A DNA stretch of 64,000 bases from Bifidobacterium angulatum DSM 20098 = JCM 7096 (GCF_001025155.1 NZ_AP012322.1:1178001-1242000); one strand, 5' to 3'. Positions 36,762 through 46,134 are shown, counted from the first letter of the stretch. Made by a program: numbers and translations. Notes: a model not told the origin generated them from the sequence alone.

Positions 36762-38144
36762 TCAGCGTTCCCAGGCGGGCTTCCAGCCTTCGACATTGTG
36801 CTGCGTGTTCTCGGAGTACACCATGGAGTCGCTCGGCACCTCATGGCGCACCACGGAACCGGCTCCGGTGGTCACATTGTCGCCGACCTCGACCGGAGCC
36901 ACGAACAGGTTGCCGGCACCCACATGGCAACCGGCTCCGATCTTGGTGCGGTTCTTGTGCACGCCGTCATAGTTGGCGGTGATGGTACCACCGCCGATAT
37001 TGGTGTGATCGCCCAGTTCGGCATCGCCCACATAGCTCAGATGCGGCACCTTGGTGCCATTGCCGATATGCGCCTTCTTCATTTCCACGAAGGCTCCGGC
37101 CTTCGCACCTTCGCCGAACTCATTGCCCGGACGCAGATACGTCCACGGGCCGATATTCGTGCCACGTCCGATATGGGACTCCTGCACACGGGAACGCTCC
37201 ACCACGGCCTCGTCGTCCACCACGGCGTCGATCAGCGTGGTGTACGGGCCCACAACGGCATTCTCACCGATAACGGTATGCCCCTGCAGGAAGCTGCCCG
37301 GCAGAATCACCGCGTCACGGCCGATCTCAACGTCATCCTCGATCCACGTGGTCTGCGGGTCGAGAATGTCGACGCCGGCGCGCATCCACTGCTCGCACAC
37401 GCGGATGTTGTGTGCTTTGGCAAGTGCGGCAAGCTGCACACGGTCATTCACACCCTCCACGCTTAAGGGGTCGGGAGCCGCGAATGCGCCGACAGCACCG
37501 TCCTGCTTGGCTGTCTCCAACGCATCGGTCAGGTAGAACTCACCCTGCGCATTATCGGATTTCAGGTCGGCGATCGCCTTGCTCAGCACGGCGGCGTCGA
37601 ACACGTATACGGAAGTGTTCACCTCATGCACGGCCAGCTCGCTGCTGTTGGCGTCCTTCTGTTCCACGATGCGCAGCACGTTGCCTTCGCTATCGCGGAT
37701 GATGCGGCCATACCCGGTCGGGTCGTCGAGCACAGTGGTGAGCACAGTGGCGCCGTTGCCGCTGGCATTGTGGAAGGCGAGCAGCTGGCTCAACGTGTCG
37801 GAATCAAGTAACGGCATGTCGGAGGCTGCGATCAGCACGGAGCCCTCCAATTCGCCCTGTTGGGTCAGCTGCGCCATAGCACACTGCACGGCGCGCCCGG
37901 TGCCGGGAATGTCGTCCTGATTGACGATGGTGACGCGCTCATTGTAGGACCGTGCCGCTTCAGTCACGCGATCCGCCTGGTAATGCACCACGACGGCAAG
38001 AGTGTCCGGATCAAGCGCGGACACCGAGTCCATCACACGATTCAGGAATGTCTTGCCCGCCAAAGTGTGCAGCACCTTTGGCTTGTTGGAACGCATGCGG
38101 GTTCCTTCGCCCGCGGCAAGGATAATTGCGGCGCTTAGTGCCAT
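36762..38144 (-). CDS. glmU: Bifunctional GlcNAc-1-P uridyltransferase/GlcN-1-P acetyltransferase
   Basis: This 460-residue enzyme makes UDP-GlcNAc for peptidoglycan. The pyrophosphorylase domain begins with IILAAGEGTRMRSNKPKVLH and contains GTGRAVQCAM and NTSVYVFDAAVL. The C-terminal half is a left-handed beta helix of hexapeptide repeats with the acetyltransferase residues in RPGNEFGEGAKAGAFVEMKK and NIGGGTITANYDG. The start at 38144 follows AAGGCGAAAG; 34 codons upstream in frame look non-coding. Confidence 0.96.
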   Translation of the reverse strand: MALSAAIILAAGEGTRMRSNKPKVLHTLAGKTFLNRVMDSVSALDPDTLAVVVHYQADRVTEAARSYNERVTIVNQDDIPGTGRAVQCAMAQLTQQGELEGSVLIAASDMPLLDSDTLSQLLAFHNASGNGATVLTTVLDDPTGYGRIIRDSEGNVLRIVEQKDANSSELAVHEVNTSVYVFDAAVLSKAIADLKSDNAQGEFYLTDALETAKQDGAVGAFAAPDPLSVEGVNDRVQLAALAKAHNIRVCEQWMRAGVDILDPQTTWIEDDVEIGRDAVILPGSFLQGHTVIGENAVVGPYTTLIDAVVDDEAVVERSRVQESHIGRGTNIGPWTYLRPGNEFGEGAKAGAFVEMKKAHIGNGTKVPHLSYVGDAELGDHTNIGGGTITANYDGVHKNRTKIGAGCHVGAGNLFVAPVEVGDNVTTGAGSVVRHEVPSDSMVYSENTQHNVEGWKPAWER

Positions 38145-38295
38145 CTTTCGCCTTCCGTTTCGTTCATGTCTTCGAAAACGTCTGTTTCTCCATGTATGGG
38201 GCAAATTCCTTGAAAACCCTTGAGGAGTAACGCCTTCAACGCACACGCGATTGTATAGATAGGGTTAGGACAATACCGGCAACGTTTTGACCATA

Positions 38296-38751
38296 TTATT
38301 CGGGCTGCATTACGGCTTTGCCGGAAGCCACTCGGCCGACGCAGCTGTACGCCTCTACAAGCTCTGGCAGCTTGGCGCCGGCGTTCGTCGGATTGGTGGA
38401 CGGTAGTCGAGTCATCGGCACATTGTCCGACCCATGCGTCTGTAATAACGGAATGCAGAGTCGCTGGTACAGCTGCGCAGCCTTCGCGCCAGTGGTAAAT
38501 ATATGGGAGATTTGCGACTGCCGGAGCATATCGGAGAAATCGTTGGGCACGGCGTTACGGATGCTGGCATCGCTTGCGCCTTCGATATCGCAGGATACAA
38601 TCACATCCCATAACGCCATATGGTGACGCAATGCGAAACCCTTACATGTCCGTACTGTTTGTATGGGATCCGTATTTTCGCAGAGGCAGCTATCGTCGTG
38701 GAACACGGCCGCCATGACGGGCCAGAAACGATTGCGCGGATGGCCATAGTT
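38296..38751 (-). pseudogene. DNA-deoxyinosine glycosylase remnant (uracil-DNA glycosylase superfamily)
   Basis: From YGHPRNRFWPVMAAVF onward the frame matches bacterial DNA-deoxyinosine glycosylases, enzymes that remove hypoxanthine or mismatched bases. It continues through RHHMALWDVIVSCDIEGASD, ISHIFTTGAKAAQLY and a late LPSTNPTNA block. The first 20-25 residues of the family, containing the GTMP-type strand, are missing; instead the frame is joined at about 38751 to the end of a repressor gene. Translation could begin only inside the repressor part, so I regard it as a broken gene. Confidence 0.75.
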
Positions 38752-39040
38752 GAACCATCCGACCAAGTCTTGCATGACCGTGGTGTTGAGGCTATACACG
38801 ATGTTCTGCCCATGCCGTTCGTCCGTTACAAGACCGGCGTTCCTGAGCGTCGCCAGATGATGGCTGAGCGATGGTTTGCTGATGTCGAAAATGCTCCGCG
38901 AGCTCCCCCGCGGTCATGTCCCCCGCGCGTAGCAACTCGAGAATGCGCCTTCTCGTGGGGAAGGCAACACCAATGTCGAAAACAGCATTTTCCAGTAGAC
39001 TTGAGAACGGTTCCATGCCACGGGCAGCATGGGCAACCAT
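38752..39040 (-). pseudogene. Frameshifted SdpR/ArsR-family repressor fused to the glycosylase remnant
   Basis: The N-terminal frame encodes NAVFDIGVAFPTRRRILELL and AGDMTAGELAEHF. It then breaks at a run of four A (38888-38891 on the plus strand) that has one base too many. The shifted frame continues exactly as the family expects: ISKPSLSHHLATLRNAGLV, TDERHGQNIVYSLNTTV, MQDLVGWF. There it runs on without a stop into the glycosylase. SdpR-type autorepressors normally end a few residues after this point and sit beside an SdpI-type immunity protein, which is absent. Two lesions, a frameshift and a deletion fusion, make it non-functional. Confidence 0.8.
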
Positions 39041-39060
39041 AGAAGACAGGGGCCTGACGG

Positions 39061-39432
39061 ATGGAATACATTCGAATCACCAAGGACAGCATCGACGCGG
39101 AGCACATCTGCTGCGCCATGTCCGGCAAACAGGCCCTGGCGAAGAAAGAATGGCTCAAACGGCGTTTCGATGAGGGACTGGTCTTCTATCGAAGCGCGGA
39201 ACGTGGAAAATGCTTCATCGAATACATCCCCGCGGAAAACGCGTGGGTTCCCATCCAAGCGGACGGGTACCTCCATATCAACTGCCTGTGGATCGCCGGC
39301 GCCATGAAAGGACACGGATGCTCTAACGACCTGCTGAGAGAGTGCGTAAAAGATGCGAAGGAGCGAGGACGAAAGGGACCGTGCATCCAGTCCGACAAGA
39401 AGTTCCTGAAGCTCGCAGGCGTGCAGGCCTGA
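39061..39432 (+). pseudogene. Truncated YoaP-like N-acetyltransferase
   Basis: The 123-codon frame matches the first half of YoaP-type GNAT proteins: MEYIRITKDSIDAEHICCAM, RGKCFIEYIPAENAWVPI and NCLWIAGAMKGHGCSNDLL, the acetyl-CoA loop being GHGCSN. After KGPCIQSDKKFLKLAG it ends abruptly at TGA. The family continues for about 120 more residues with a YoaP C-terminal domain, and a few residues also seem to be deleted near the end. It may still fold as a lone GNAT domain. It is divergent from the broken repressor. Confidence 0.7.
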
Positions 39433-39497
39433 GAAGGACAACGATGATGAAAGCGAATACCGATTCCGGTAATCATAATGATGGAGGAAAACCATTG

Positions 39498-39941
39498 ATG
39501 GAAGAACAGGTTTCAACATTGCCGCGCATCCGCCCCATGATTATCAGCGACTACCCGCAGGTATACGCATTGTGGTCCCGGTGCGCGGGCTTCTCCATGA
39601 AGGATGCAGACGACTGCGAGGCCGCGATCCGCAGGTTCCTCGAACGCAATCCGGACACTTGCTTCGTGGCCGAGGATAGCACCGGGGAAATCATCGGGGC
39701 CATTCTCTCCGGGCACGACGGCAGACGCTCGCGCATCTACCACACCGCGGTAAACCCGGACGCGCGCGGCATGGGGATCGGCTCGCTGCTGGTCGGACAT
39801 GTGATCGAAGCTCTTCGGACGCTTGGACTGCCGAAGGTCGCCGTAGGCGTATATGCGGATAATGAAGCCGGCAACGAATTCTGGGAACGTCAGGGGTTCC
39901 AAGTGCGCGACGATCTGGTCTACCGCGAACTACCGCTCTAG
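39498..39941 (+). CDS. GNAT-family N-acetyltransferase
   Basis: This 147-residue protein has the standard GNAT fold: IRPMIISDYPQVYALW at the start, CFVAEDSTGEIIGAILSG as strand 4, the acetyl-CoA loop VNPDARGMGIGSLLVGHVIEAL, and a closing DNEAGNEFWERQGFQVRDD. GGAGG lies nine bases before ATG 39498. An alternative ATG at 39444 with AAGGA would add an Asn/Gly-rich leader that does not look like the family. The substrate is unknown; relatives acetylate small amines or protein N-termini. Confidence 0.85.
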   Translation: MEEQVSTLPRIRPMIISDYPQVYALWSRCAGFSMKDADDCEAAIRRFLERNPDTCFVAEDSTGEIIGAILSGHDGRRSRIYHTAVNPDARGMGIGSLLVGHVIEALRTLGLPKVAVGVYADNEAGNEFWERQGFQVRDDLVYRELPL

Positions 39942-40196
39942 GGATTCGGCTGAACTGAACCGTTCCGGGCGGTCGAATATTCCAACCACCCATCGTTGCA
40001 ACCGGACAAGAAGACGCATCACGGCGATGGAATGCCTTATCCACGTTCCACATGCGCAAGGCCACCTTCCCCTGCCATCGAGCCGGCACGCCACGATGCG
40101 CGCCCACTGCGACTGCAATGCCACATGTTGCGATATGGTCAGACAAATGAGTATTTTGATTGGCGGATAACCACAAACAGCATTCAAAGGAGAACC
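39942..40196. other. Intergenic region before the aldo/keto reductase
   Basis: These 255 bp contain no frame I can support on either strand and no strong hairpin. The segment nearest the reductase (40140-40190) is A/T-rich and likely holds its promoter. Confidence 0.4.
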
Positions 40197-41210
40197 ATGC
40201 TCGAAACAACCACCGTCTACACGCCGTCGCCGACCCGATACGACAGCATGACCTACAACCACTCGGGAACAAGCGGCCTCAAACTCCCCGCCATATCCCT
40301 CGGTTTCTGGCATAACTTCGGCGACATCACCCCGTACGGCACCATGCGCCGAATCGTGTTCACCGCATTCGACAACGGCATCACCCACTTCGACCTGGCC
40401 AACAACTACGGCCCCGAACCAGGAGCAGCCGAAAAGAACTGCGGACGACTCCTGCACGAATACTTCCAACACCACCGCGACGAACTCATCATCAGCACCA
40501 AAGCCGGCTACGAAATGTGGCCAGGCCCATACGGCGACCTCGGTAGCCGCAAATACCTGCTCGCCTCGCTCGACCAAAGCCTCGAGCGTCTCGGCCTCGA
40601 CTACGTTGATGTCTTCTACCACCACCACATGGATTCCTCAACTCCGCTCGAGGAGACCATGGGAGCACTCGCCACGGCCGTGAGCAGCGGCAAGGCGCTG
40701 TACGTGGGTCTGTCCAACTATGACGGTCCGACACTCGAAAAAGCCGCCGCCATCTTGGACGAGCTGCATGCGCCCTTCATCATCAACCAGAACCGTTACA
40801 ACATCTTCGACCGCACGGTCGAGAACAACGGGCTCAAAGAAGCCTCGCACCGTCTTGGCAAAGGGCTGATCACCTTTTCTCCGCTCGCCCAGGGGCTGCT
40901 GACCGATCGGTATCTGAACGGCGTCCCGGCGGACAGCAGAATCGCCCATGATGGACGATTCCTGCAGGAAAGCGCGCTGACGCCGGAAAAGCTGCAGCAG
41001 ATTCGCGATCTGAACGATCTGGCTGCCGAGCGTGGGCAGACCTTGGCCGAAATGGCGTTGGCCTGGCTGCTGCACGATGGCATGGTCACATCGGTGCTGG
41101 TCGGCGCGTCCCGTCCGCAGCAGCTCCTCGACAATATCGGCGCGCTCAGAAACACCACATTCAGCGATGAGGAACTTCGCCGCATCAACGAAATCTCCAA
41201 GCTCCGATAA
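40197..41210 (+). CDS. Aldo/keto reductase (YghZ-like, AKR14 group)
   Basis: This 337-residue NADPH-dependent carbonyl reductase has the catalytic Asp and Tyr in HFDLANNYGPEPGAAE, Lys in IISTKAGYEMWPGPYG and His region in VDVFYHHHMDSSTPLEE. QNRYNIFDR and ITFSPLAQGLLTDRYL are typical of the YghZ/Kv-beta type, whose E. coli member reduces L-glyceraldehyde 3-phosphate and methylglyoxal. AAAGGAG precedes the ATG. It stands alone and is convergent with the nicotinamidase gene after a 22-bp gap without a hairpin. Confidence 0.9.
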   Translation: MLETTTVYTPSPTRYDSMTYNHSGTSGLKLPAISLGFWHNFGDITPYGTMRRIVFTAFDNGITHFDLANNYGPEPGAAEKNCGRLLHEYFQHHRDELIISTKAGYEMWPGPYGDLGSRKYLLASLDQSLERLGLDYVDVFYHHHMDSSTPLEETMGALATAVSSGKALYVGLSNYDGPTLEKAAAILDELHAPFIINQNRYNIFDRTVENNGLKEASHRLGKGLITFSPLAQGLLTDRYLNGVPADSRIAHDGRFLQESALTPEKLQQIRDLNDLAAERGQTLAEMALAWLLHDGMVTSVLVGASRPQQLLDNIGALRNTTFSDEELRRINEISKLR

Positions 41211-41232
41211 CCCTTACGGAGCCGGCAAACAA

Positions 41233-41838
41233 TCAGTCGAGTACGACACCCGCCTCACGCATCTGCCGGCGGGCGTCAACGCCAAGTTCCTCACTGACAG
41301 GCTCGGTCAGTTCCTCGATGACATGTGTCTCGTAACCGAGCTTCCTCGCATCCAACGCGGTTTCCTTCACGCAATGCGATTCCGCCAATCCGACCACGTC
41401 CACACGAGTGATGCCAGCGGCTTCCAACGCGTTCGCCAGCGTCCTGCCGGCGGTCAGGTCGGCGGCGACCTCCTCGCGCGTGGGGATACGGTCGGTGTTG
41501 TCCTCCAGACCTTCGAAGCCGGAATACGATGGCGAATACTGGCCCTTCTTGAAATGATGCCCGATTCCCAAAGCCGCGATCGCGGGATGCAGTCCGGCGT
41601 TCGCGGTGCCGGCCTTGCCGTGCACCGGCCACGTGTCCACGTAATCGGGATCGTCCGACCAGTGCCTGCCGGGTTCGACATGCCAGTCCTGTGTGGTGGC
41701 GACATACGAGTATTCGTTGCGATGAGTCTCCACATATTCCGCGATACGCTCGGCGACCGCGTTACCGCCTTCCACGCCGAGTTCTCCGCCCTCGCAGAAC
41801 GTCGGCTGCACATCCACGATGATCAACGCCTTCGACAT
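41233..41838 (-). CDS. pncA: Nicotinamidase (isochorismatase-like hydrolase)
   Basis: The 201-residue enzyme converts nicotinamide to nicotinate for NAD salvage. The catalytic Asp lies in IIVDVQPTFCEGGEL, the metal site in TTQDWHVEPGRHW, Lys in FKKGQYSPSYSGFEG and the nucleophile Cys in GLAESHCVKETALDA. The position of all four matches PncA rather than other isochorismatase relatives. A good ribosome binding site (AAGGAGAAGACC) precedes the ATG. Confidence 0.88.
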   Translation of the reverse strand: MSKALIIVDVQPTFCEGGELGVEGGNAVAERIAEYVETHRNEYSYVATTQDWHVEPGRHWSDDPDYVDTWPVHGKAGTANAGLHPAIAALGIGHHFKKGQYSPSYSGFEGLEDNTDRIPTREEVAADLTAGRTLANALEAAGITRVDVVGLAESHCVKETALDARKLGYETHVIEELTEPVSEELGVDARRQMREAGVVLD

Positions 41839-42093
41839 GGTCTTCTCCTTGCTGCTTTCGCGATTCGTTTCCGCATCGGCCCGTCCGAGCCGGCGGAATT
41901 CCTGCCAGTATACGTTCTTCCACGCTCTAATGCCATGGTGAAGTTCCTATGACGCGAATCTCGAAGAAATGGCGCTTCTACCGATTCTTTGGTGCGAGTC
42001 TCGTGAAACGCTTTTCCGACACGCGGTATCAAGCATTGGCAACATATGGCATAATTGACATTTGGCGGAAAGCCTTACGGTTTTTAACGCCGT

Positions 42094-42164
42094 TCCCCCA
42101 TGGTGTAATGGCAGCACACGGGTCTTTGGAACCCTTTGTCTTGGTTCGAGTCCAGGTGGGGGAG
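42094..42164 (+). tRNA. tRNA-Gln(TTG)
   Basis: A 71-nt cloverleaf: acceptor TCCCCCA/TGGGGGA with discriminator G, D arm TGGTGTAATGGCAGCA, anticodon stem GGGT/ACCC with loop CTTTGGA giving TTG, and T loop GGTTCGAGTCC. CCA is not encoded. Confidence 0.92.
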
Positions 42165-42174
42165 CTTGAGGGAG

Positions 42175-42213
42175 ATATGCGGAGGCATGTAGTTATGCCT
42201 CCGCATATTTTTT
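42175..42213 (+). terminator. Terminator of tRNA-Gln
   Basis: A perfect 14-bp stem (42175-42188 with 42195-42208) is followed by TTTTT. It starts 11 bp past the tRNA. Confidence 0.93.
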
Positions 42214-42243
42214 ACCAAATACGCTCGGCCGTATTGAGCATAA

Positions 42244-42522
42244 TCAGATTTCCAAGGCGTCGAACATTTCATCGGCCGTATGGAACCTGTGTCGGATGGA
42301 CTGTCGAATATCTCGCCGTTGGCCAAGCGAATGCGGTGTTCTTCGGTTACGTTCGCCGTGGCGGTTATGCCGGCATACCGGCTTTCCAGCATGTCTCCGC
42401 TTACGAGGATCCCCCGCTTGCAGATCAAAATCGATGGCATTCTGTTCGCGCGCGCTTCGGTTCATATCCCGATTGCGTGGAAGCCTGCATAACCTGCTCC
42501 CCCGCAATCGGGATATGCCCAC
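42244..42522 (-). pseudogene. Frameshifted remnant of an unrecognised gene
   Basis: Coding-like text on the minus strand jumps between frames: EQNAIDFDLQAG in one, ILVSGDMLESRYAGITATAN and TEEHRIRLANGEIFDSPSDT in a second, and FHTADEMFDALEI, ending at TAA 42244, in the first again. The middle part resembles RAMA-like modification-associated domains (a small barrel followed by an SPS motif), but this is a weak impression. At least two frameshifts make it dead. An imperfect inverted repeat of AATCGGGATAT motifs flanks its 5' end. Confidence 0.4.
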
Positions 42523-42576
42523 ACCTGCAATGCGGTATCGGCAAACATCACAACGCTGCTGTTGAAAATCACAAAA

Positions 42577-43599
42577 TCAGGCGAACAGGAATCCCTGGCC
42601 GTGATGCTCCGGGTAGGTGTCGAACAGTTCCGCGACGGAACCGTCTTCGAACACGGCGCGGATGGCGCTGGCTAGCAGCGGCGCGATGGAAAGGACGGTC
42701 AGGCCGTCCCAGCGCTTCTCTTCCGGAATCGGAACGGTATCAGTGAGTACGACCTCGCGTGCACCGCAATTCTTGAGGCGTTCCACGGCCGGGCCGGAGA
42801 GCACGCCATGCGTGGCGACCACGGTCACGGACTTGGCACCAGCGTTCTTCAACACGTTGCATGCGCCGGCGATGGTGCCTGCGGTGTCGATCAGATCGTC
42901 GACGAGCACGCAGTCCTTGCCTTCCACGTCGCCGACGACGCGGTTGGCGACCGCCTGGTTCGGACGGGTGATGTCGCGGGTCTTGTGCACGAAGGCGAGC
43001 GGGCCGCCGCCAAGACGCTGCGCCCACTGTTCGGCCACGCGGATACGGCCGGCGTCTGGGGAGACGACGGCGACGTTGTCGAGCTGGCCTTGGAAACGAT
43101 CGCGAATGTAGTCAACGAGCACCGGCATGGCGATAAGATGGTCGACCGGGCCGTCGAAGAAGCCCTGGGATTGTGCGGCGTGCAGGTCGACGGACATGAT
43201 GCGGTCCGCGCCTGCTGTTTTCAGCAGGTCGAAGACGAGACGGCAGGAGATGGGTTCGCGGCCGCGGTGCTTCTTATCCTGGCGGGAGTAGCCCAGCAGC
43301 GGGCATACGGCGGTAATGGAGCGGGCGGAGGCACGCTTGAGCGCATCGATCATGATGAGCTGTTCCATAATCGCCTTGTTGATTGGCTGGTAATGGCTTT
43401 GCAGTACGAAGACGTCGGCGCCACGCACGGATTCGGTGTAGCGCACATACATCTCGCCGTTGGCGAAATCGTATGCAGTGGTTTCGAGTACATCAATGCC
43501 GAGTTGATCGGCGACATCCTGAGCAAGTTTCGGATGAACTCTTCCCGTTACGAGAATGAGGTTTTTATCTGGCTTCCCTTCAAGGATTGCGCTCACCAT
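42577..43599 (-). CDS. prs: Ribose-phosphate pyrophosphokinase
   Basis: This 340-residue enzyme makes PRPP from ribose 5-phosphate and ATP. Family motifs are FANGEMYVRYTESVRGADVF, PLLGYSRQDKKHRGREPIS, the metal-binding VDLHAAQSQGFFDGPVDH, VVSPDAGRIRVAEQWA and the PRPP loop VLVDDLIDTAGTI. GGGAGATA precedes the ATG. In actinobacteria glmU and prs usually adjoin; here about 4.4 kb of small and decayed genes separates them, which points to insertion between them. Confidence 0.95.
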   Translation of the reverse strand: MVSAILEGKPDKNLILVTGRVHPKLAQDVADQLGIDVLETTAYDFANGEMYVRYTESVRGADVFVLQSHYQPINKAIMEQLIMIDALKRASARSITAVCPLLGYSRQDKKHRGREPISCRLVFDLLKTAGADRIMSVDLHAAQSQGFFDGPVDHLIAMPVLVDYIRDRFQGQLDNVAVVSPDAGRIRVAEQWAQRLGGGPLAFVHKTRDITRPNQAVANRVVGDVEGKDCVLVDDLIDTAGTIAGACNVLKNAGAKSVTVVATHGVLSGPAVERLKNCGAREVVLTDTVPIPEEKRWDGLTVLSIAPLLASAIRAVFEDGSVAELFDTYPEHHGQGFLFA

Positions 43600-43774
43600 T
43601 ATCTCCCAAAAGTTTTGTTAGTCATGGGCTTGTAAGCCCCCAGTGTAGCGACCAACACCGACGGCAACACTCCCCGGCGATTATCCCCCTGCTCACCCCC
43701 GCCCTAGCAATATCGCCATACCGGCAGGCGAAGAGCTCGGAAAGCCGCGACCGATCTCAACGGCAGGCCCGAAC

Positions 43775-45754
43775 TCAATGGCCGGCGGCGATCCAGCCAT
43801 CAATTGCCTGCTTCACCGCTTGCGCGTAGATATCGCTGCCGATAACCGGGTGGATGCCGTCACCAAACGATATCTGGTCCAAATGCTGATTGGCCATGGC
43901 GTCCCAATCCACCAGCACCGTATTGCCTGCATGACTATTGACGTAATCGGCGAACATCTGGTTGTTCACGCCGATCCACGCCCGATTGCCATGCGCGTTG
44001 ACCAGTACCATCACCCGATCATCGCCAAGTTGCTGGTGCAGCTGGTCCAGTTGTTCGACGGTGACATAGCCGTTGGTGCTCAGGCCGACCACCACCCATT
44101 GACGCAGGTTGTTCGCTGCGGCATCCGCTTGGGCGATCTGTGACGCCACAGCCATGGAGCGCGAGACTTCGGCATTGATATCGATGCCGGGGAATACCGC
44201 GCCGAGCCCGTCGGCGCTGGCCAGCATGACGGAGTCGCCTATGGCGGTCATCTGGTTGCCTGTCGGCGCAACATGCTTGGGATGTTTCGGCTGTACCTTG
44301 CCGGCGCTCTTCTGCTCGGCCGGCTTGGCCTGCTCAGGTTTTGCCGGTTGGACGGGCTTGGCTGGCTGGCCTCCTTGCGTCTGCTTCCGGCCACGTTCGA
44401 GCTTGTGCGACTGCTGTTCAAGCTGAATCTGCATCTGTGTTTTCCCCGGGGCGTCATTGATGGCGCGCGCGCAGCCGATCATGGCGACCACGACAAGCAC
44501 ATCGACAAGCACTGCACGCAGAATCTGCAGAATCTTGTTCTCTTCGGGGCTGACCGGGTATGGGAAGATCGCATAGGATGTGGAATGGCGTGCAATGGGC
44601 TGTTCAAGCAGGTACCACGAGATGGCGGAGCACAGTGCGGTCAGAACCAACGTCACCGCAAGCACCCAACCGTTGTTGCGCGGATTGCCCTTGCCCAATA
44701 ACGCCGAAACGATAATCCATATCGGCCAGTGCCACAGGTACACGCCGTAGGAATGACGGCCGAGAGCGGCCAACGGTTTGAACAGCATCAGATCGCGCAT
44801 CCAGGAGTTCACGCTGATCGTCCCCGCAATAAGCACTACTGAACAGATGCTGGCGAGAATAATACCGCCGCGGAACGCAAAATCGTCCTGTTTGCCGCAA
44901 AAACACAGGGTGCAGAGCATCATAAGCGCAATGAAGCCCAGAGCCGGGGCCACTGCGACGCTCATGCCGGATGGCGGTTGTGGCGGTTGCAGATGCGACT
45001 GCGCGGCAGGCAACGGCTGCATACTCTGGGCGGTCTGCCGCGCAGGGCTCGTCAGGTTAGCCGATGCATTGACGGGCTGGGACACCGGTCGGTAATGGTT
45101 ATATTCATAGGTGCACACGCACCATGCGAATGCCACACCCAGCATCAGGCCAGTGGAGTGCGTGTCCGTACCAAAATACACACGCGTGGGATCGCCGCCC
45201 GGTTGGTATAGCACCCACATCAGCGTGCCGCTGACTGCGGCAAGTACAAGAGGAACCGCGACCGAAAACCTTGTGGCGCGTAAACGCCACATGACCCATA
45301 CCACGAATGGCAGCACCACATAGAACTGCAATAGCACCCCCACGAACCACAGGTGGCGTAAAAGCTGAGGGGTCAGCTGGTCGAAGTAGCTTTGCCCGCC
45401 GATAATGGCATGCCAGTTGTACCAGCCGGTCAACGAGCTGAGCACCTGGCCGAAGATATTCACCAATGCGTCCCTGTCGAGCAGGCCGGCGAACGTCACC
45501 ATCGCGGTAACGGCAAGCAGCAAGGCCGGGTACAGTCGCGCCAATCGACGCTGCGCATATCGGACGTAGTTCAGCTTGCCCTTACGAAACAGTTTGCGGA
45601 ACATGCTCGCCGCCATAACGAAGCCCGCCACGGTAAAAAACACATCGACGCCGTAGAAGCCGCCCGGAAGCCTGCCCTGCGTGCAGTGGTAGGCGACAAT
45701 GGCCACCAATGCCAAGCCCTTGATGCCATCCAGTCCGACGAATTTCCTCATCAT
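43775..45754 (-). CDS. OatA-like membrane acyltransferase with SGNH domain
   Basis: The 660-residue protein has an acyltransferase-3 membrane domain of about ten helices (GLDGIKGLALVAIVAYHC at the start, GFYGVDVFFTVAGFVMA, RRLARLYPALLLAVTAMV). An Ala/Pro/Lys/Gln-rich linker (about 450-510) follows, then an extracytoplasmic SGNH esterase-like domain with the Ser block TAIGDSVMLASADGLG and the Asp-His block FGDGIHPVIGSDIYA. This is the architecture of peptidoglycan O-acetyltransferase OatA, which confers lysozyme resistance. I use the ATG pair at 45754/45751 because the 12 codons before it lack a ribosome binding site. It is monocistronic. Confidence 0.87.
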   Translation of the reverse strand: MMRKFVGLDGIKGLALVAIVAYHCTQGRLPGGFYGVDVFFTVAGFVMAASMFRKLFRKGKLNYVRYAQRRLARLYPALLLAVTAMVTFAGLLDRDALVNIFGQVLSSLTGWYNWHAIIGGQSYFDQLTPQLLRHLWFVGVLLQFYVVLPFVVWVMWRLRATRFSVAVPLVLAAVSGTLMWVLYQPGGDPTRVYFGTDTHSTGLMLGVAFAWCVCTYEYNHYRPVSQPVNASANLTSPARQTAQSMQPLPAAQSHLQPPQPPSGMSVAVAPALGFIALMMLCTLCFCGKQDDFAFRGGIILASICSVVLIAGTISVNSWMRDLMLFKPLAALGRHSYGVYLWHWPIWIIVSALLGKGNPRNNGWVLAVTLVLTALCSAISWYLLEQPIARHSTSYAIFPYPVSPEENKILQILRAVLVDVLVVVAMIGCARAINDAPGKTQMQIQLEQQSHKLERGRKQTQGGQPAKPVQPAKPEQAKPAEQKSAGKVQPKHPKHVAPTGNQMTAIGDSVMLASADGLGAVFPGIDINAEVSRSMAVASQIAQADAAANNLRQWVVVGLSTNGYVTVEQLDQLHQQLGDDRVMVLVNAHGNRAWIGVNNQMFADYVNSHAGNTVLVDWDAMANQHLDQISFGDGIHPVIGSDIYAQAVKQAIDGWIAAGH

Positions 45755-46014
45755 GCGCGGTGTCCTCTTCTCTCCATTTATATGGAACATGGCGCTACGA
45801 ATACCGTTTGTCTCTTCCGTGCTGCAGAGCGGTGGTCGTATTCATGCGTTATGCAAACAGGGTTAATCATACTGTTGGCATCCCCTAATTCGGTACCCCC
45901 GTTTCCCACCCATTCAAGCTGCCATTCATTTGCCTTTGCCAGGTCTTGTCCCACCGCATATCAGCCTGTTTGCCTGCGCTCTTTGACGGAACCTGGCACA
46001 TAGGCAGGCAGAGC

Positions 46015-46055
46015 AAAAGAAAAGGGTTCCGGCACATTGGTATGTGTCGGAACCC
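46015..46055 (-). terminator. Terminator of ackA
   Basis: A 13-bp stem (46024-46036 with 46043-46055) is followed on the minus strand by TTTTCTTTT, about 80 bp past the ackA stop. Confidence 0.9.
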
Positions 46056-46134
46056 CTGACTTGCTAAAGTCTCACAAACAATATGTCATTGCCGTAAGAC
46101 CCCTCTTAAGCCGTGTCGCTTATTGCGGTATGAT

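Noticed and set aside
38880..38895. Programmed frameshift in the SdpR-type repressor
   Set aside because: No slippery heptamer or downstream structure is evident and the gene also lacks its own stop through fusion, so mutation is simpler.
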